From assembly GCF_007994075.1 (NCBI RefSeq), contig NZ_VIWU01000001.1, forward strand, positions 6,324,001 to 6,388,000: 64,000 nucleotides of DNA, written 5' to 3'. A program made the translations under genes and the position numbers. The notes beneath the pieces were generated by a model. That model was not told the DNA's origin. It did not search any database and saw only the letters and a list, made by a program, of their open reading frames with translations. The stretch is from Pseudonocardia hierapolitana. Lineage in GTDB: Bacteria > Actinomycetota > Actinomycetes > Mycobacteriales > Pseudonocardiaceae. This document shows positions 62,108 through 64,000 of this stretch, in pieces. Positions within the stretch are counted from its first letter, which is position 1. Each line of letters begins with the position of its first letter.

Positions 62108-63109
62108 GTGATCGTGCGCCTGCGAGCCCTCGCGGCTCTTCTCACCGCCGCCGTCCTGCTCAGCGCGTGCGGGGGAGGCGGATCGGTCCCCGCGGCGGAC
62201 GGCCCTCCGGCCGCCGGTGGGGGAGCGTTCCCGGTCACGGTGCAGCACTCGCTCGGCTCCACGGTGATCCCGGCGGAGCCGCAGCGCGTGGTGTCGCTGG
62301 GCTATACCGATCAGGACACGATCCTCGCGCTCGGTGTGGTGCCCGTCGCGATCCGGGAGTTCACCGGCAACCGGCCTGCGGCCACGTGGCCGTGGGCGAG
62401 CGATCGGCTGCAGGGCCAGCAACCGCAGGTCCTCACCGGAGAGATCAGCACGGAGGCGATCGCGGCGCTGCGGCCCGACCTGATCGTCGCCGTGTCGGCC
62501 GGGCTCACGCAGGAGCAGTACGACACGTACTCGCGGATCGCGCCCACGATCACGCAACCGCCGGGCGCGGATGCGTACCAGACCGCCTGGCAGGACGCGA
62601 CGCACCTCATCGGCAGCGCGCTGGGCAAGACCGACGAGGCCGACCGGCTGGTCACCGACCTGGAGGCCCGGTTCGCCTCGGTGCGCGCGCAGTACCCGCA
62701 GTTCGCCGGGCGGCCGGCCGCCGTGGCCGCGGCCAGCTCGAACGGCAACGGTCACTACTTCGTGTGGACCTCCGACGACAACCGCGGGCGCTTCCTCACC
62801 TCGCTCGGCTTCACGGTGCCCGCCCGGTTCGACGAGCTCGCCGACGGCGACTTCTACGCCGACATCAGCGGCGAGCAGTTCGGCCTCCTCGACCAGAACG
62901 AGCTGGTGGCGTGGATCACGATCCCCGGCGCGTCGAACCCGGGGATCGCCCAGCAGCCCGGTGCGGCCGCGCTGCGCGTGGCGCAGGAGGGCCGCGTGGT
63001 GGAACTCACCGAGGAGCAGGGCGTCGCGCTGTCGTTCAGCAGCGTGCTGAGCCTTCCCGCGCTGCTCGACGAGCTGCCCGCCGAGTTCGCCGCGCGTCTG
63101 GGCGGCTGA
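62108..63109 (+). CDS. Iron-siderophore ABC importer substrate-binding lipoprotein
   Basis: 333 residues. Signal peptide with lipobox LLSAC (Cys21) and a Gly-rich linker, then the class III binding fold (FepB/FhuD/CeuA-like): VIPAEPQRVVSLGYTDQDTI, LRPDLIVAVSAGLTQEQYDT and IAPTITQPPGADAYQTAWQD. There are no permease or ATPase genes beside it, so it must work with a transporter encoded elsewhere. GTG at 62108. An iron-box-like site directly upstream supports iron control. Confidence 0.88.
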   Translation: MIVRLRALAALLTAAVLLSACGGGGSVPAADGPPAAGGGAFPVTVQHSLGSTVIPAEPQRVVSLGYTDQDTILALGVVPVAIREFTGNRPAATWPWASDRLQGQQPQVLTGEISTEAIAALRPDLIVAVSAGLTQEQYDTYSRIAPTITQPPGADAYQTAWQDATHLIGSALGKTDEADRLVTDLEARFASVRAQYPQFAGRPAAVAAASSNGNGHYFVWTSDDNRGRFLTSLGFTVPARFDELADGDFYADISGEQFGLLDQNELVAWITIPGASNPGIAQQPGAAALRVAQEGRVVELTEEQGVALSFSSVLSLPALLDELPAEFAARLGG

Positions 63110-63142
63110 AACCCCCTGGCCGGGGTGGGGGAGGATCGGCGT

Positions 63143-64000
63143 GTGGGAACGAACATCCTCGACGAGCTGGAGTGGCGCGGCCTGATCGCGCAGAGCACCG
63201 ACCTCGACGCGCTGCGCCGGGACCTGGCCGACGGCGTGCTCACGCTCTATGCCGGGTTCGACCCCACCGCCCCCAGCCTGCACGCGGGCAACCTCATGTT
63301 GTTGCTCACGCTGCGGAGGTTCCAGCAGGCGGGGGCGCGGCCGATCGTCCTCGCCGGCGGCGCCACCGGGATGATCGGTGATCCTCGCGACGTCGGCGAG
63401 CGGACGCTGAACAGCGCCGACACCGTCCGCGACTGGGCGAGCCGGATCCGGGGGCAGCTGGAGCGGTTCGTCGATTTCGACGACGGTCCCACCGGCGCGC
63501 TCGTCGTCAACAACCTGGACTGGACCGGCGGGCAGACCACCCTCGAGTTCCTGCGCGACGTCGGCAAGCACTTCTCGATCAACGTGATGCTGCAGCGTGA
63601 GACGGTCAAGCGCCGGCTCGAAGGCGACGGCATGTCCTACACCGAGTTCAGCTACCTGCTCCTGCAGAGCCAGGACTACCTGCACCTGCACCGCGAGCAC
63701 GGCTGCCGGTTGCAGATCGGCGGGTCCGACCAGTGGGGCAACATCGTCGGCGGGGTGGACCTGATCCGGAAGGTCGACGGCGCCGCCGTACACGCGCTCA
63801 CCACCCCGCTCGTCACCGACGCGGAAGGCCGCAAGATCGGCAAGTCCACCGGTGGCGGCAGCATCTGGCTCGACGCCGAGATGACCTCGCCCTACGCGTG
63901 GTACCAGTACTTCGTCAACGTCGCCGACTCCGACGTGATCCGGTACCTGCGGTACTTCACGTTCCTGTCCCGGGCGGAGATCGACGAGCTACAGCAGGCC
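63143..64000 (+). CDS. tyrS: Tyrosine-tRNA ligase, 3'-truncated by the window
   Basis: The first 286 residues, open to the last base. Class I HIGH-like motif is [20 protein letters not shown]; the tyrosine-binding [20 protein letters not shown] and KMSKS-like KIGKSTGG are intact. The GTG at 63143 follows GGGGGAGG and gives the usual start [21 protein letters not shown] second GTG two bases earlier is out of frame. The S4-like C-terminal domain lies beyond the window. Confidence 0.96.
   Translation, partial: MGTNILDELEWRGLIAQSTDLDALRRDLADGVLTLYAGFDPTAPSLHAGNLMLLLTLRRFQQAGARPIVLAGGATGMIGDPRDVGERTLNSADTVRDWASRIRGQLERFVDFDDGPTGALVVNNLDWTGGQTTLEFLRDVGKHFSINVMLQRETVKRRLEGDGMSYTEFSYLLLQSQDYLHLHREHGCRLQIGGSDQWGNIVGGVDLIRKVDGAAVHALTTPLVTDAEGRKIGKSTGGGSIWLDAEMTSPYAWYQYFVNVADSDVIRYLRYFTFLSRAEIDELQQA

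Overview
The window is GC-rich actinobacterial DNA, most likely from Pseudonocardiaceae. Codon third positions are almost always G or C, GTG starts are frequent, and genes are packed with many four-base ATGA/GTGA overlaps. The housekeeping backbone keeps the gene order known from Mycobacterium: an MBL-fold hydrolase near uvrA, then infC-rpmI-rplT-tsnR-pheS-pheT, then argCJBDFRGH, and mpg-tyrS. I compared gene order from memory; no search was run. Three accessory blocks appear to sit inside this backbone.

Region by region: (1) 1-7340 is the distal part of a gas vesicle locus (gvpF/L-gvpG-gvpO-gvpJ-gvpL-gvpS-gvpK). It is followed by a STAS protein, a GlsB/YeaQ membrane protein, an Ala/Arg-rich protein, a charge-segregated protein with 14 EEDA repeats, a ParA-like ATPase and a PadR-like winged-helix protein. 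(2) 7360-9798 holds a DUF2182/DUF1326 pair and an MBL-fold hydrolase, with a degraded duplicate of part of that hydrolase between them. (3) 9958-16747 is a complete branched-chain-amino-acid-type ABC importer (five genes), an EamA exporter divergent from a LysR regulator, and an OsmC protein. (4) uvrA (16974-19886) has a near-consensus LexA box upstream. (5) 20102-36630 is an accessory block: F420/PPOX enzyme, aldo-keto reductase, MerR regulator, cytochrome P450, two DrrAB-like ABC exporters, a DUF4097 protein, a ribbon-helix-helix regulator, two large AfsR-like BTAD/NB-ARC regulators, a SAM methyltransferase and a GNAT-like protein. (6) 36844-42583 is infC-rpmI-rplT-tsnR-pheS-pheT. (7) 42580-51369 is a third accessory block: a lipoprotein, an AlkD-like protein, a FadR-type regulator with an enolase-superfamily sugar-acid enzyme and a sugar ABC importer, and a WYL regulator divergent from a DinB protein. 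(8) 51726-61460 is the whole arginine pathway with its repressor and an aspartate aminotransferase. mpg, an iron-siderophore binding protein and a 3'-truncated tyrS follow.

The most unusual signal is a palindromic element of about 124 bp present twice (20507-20634 and 22503-22630). Each copy lies inside a different protein-coding gene, in the same orientation and reading frame, and adds about 41 near-identical residues to an aldo-keto reductase tail and to the middle of a P450. The long arms differ between copies but remain self-complementary. A second, shorter coding repeat sits at the start codons of livF and argD. Other points of interest are 12-bp direct repeats with an exact 22-bp period in front of one ABC exporter, an operator-like cluster of GTGCCA half-sites at the ribbon-helix-helix regulator, non-AUG starts for infC (ATC) and probably tsnR (CTG), and a ParA-like ATPase beside the gas vesicle genes. 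All family assignments come from reading sequence motifs.
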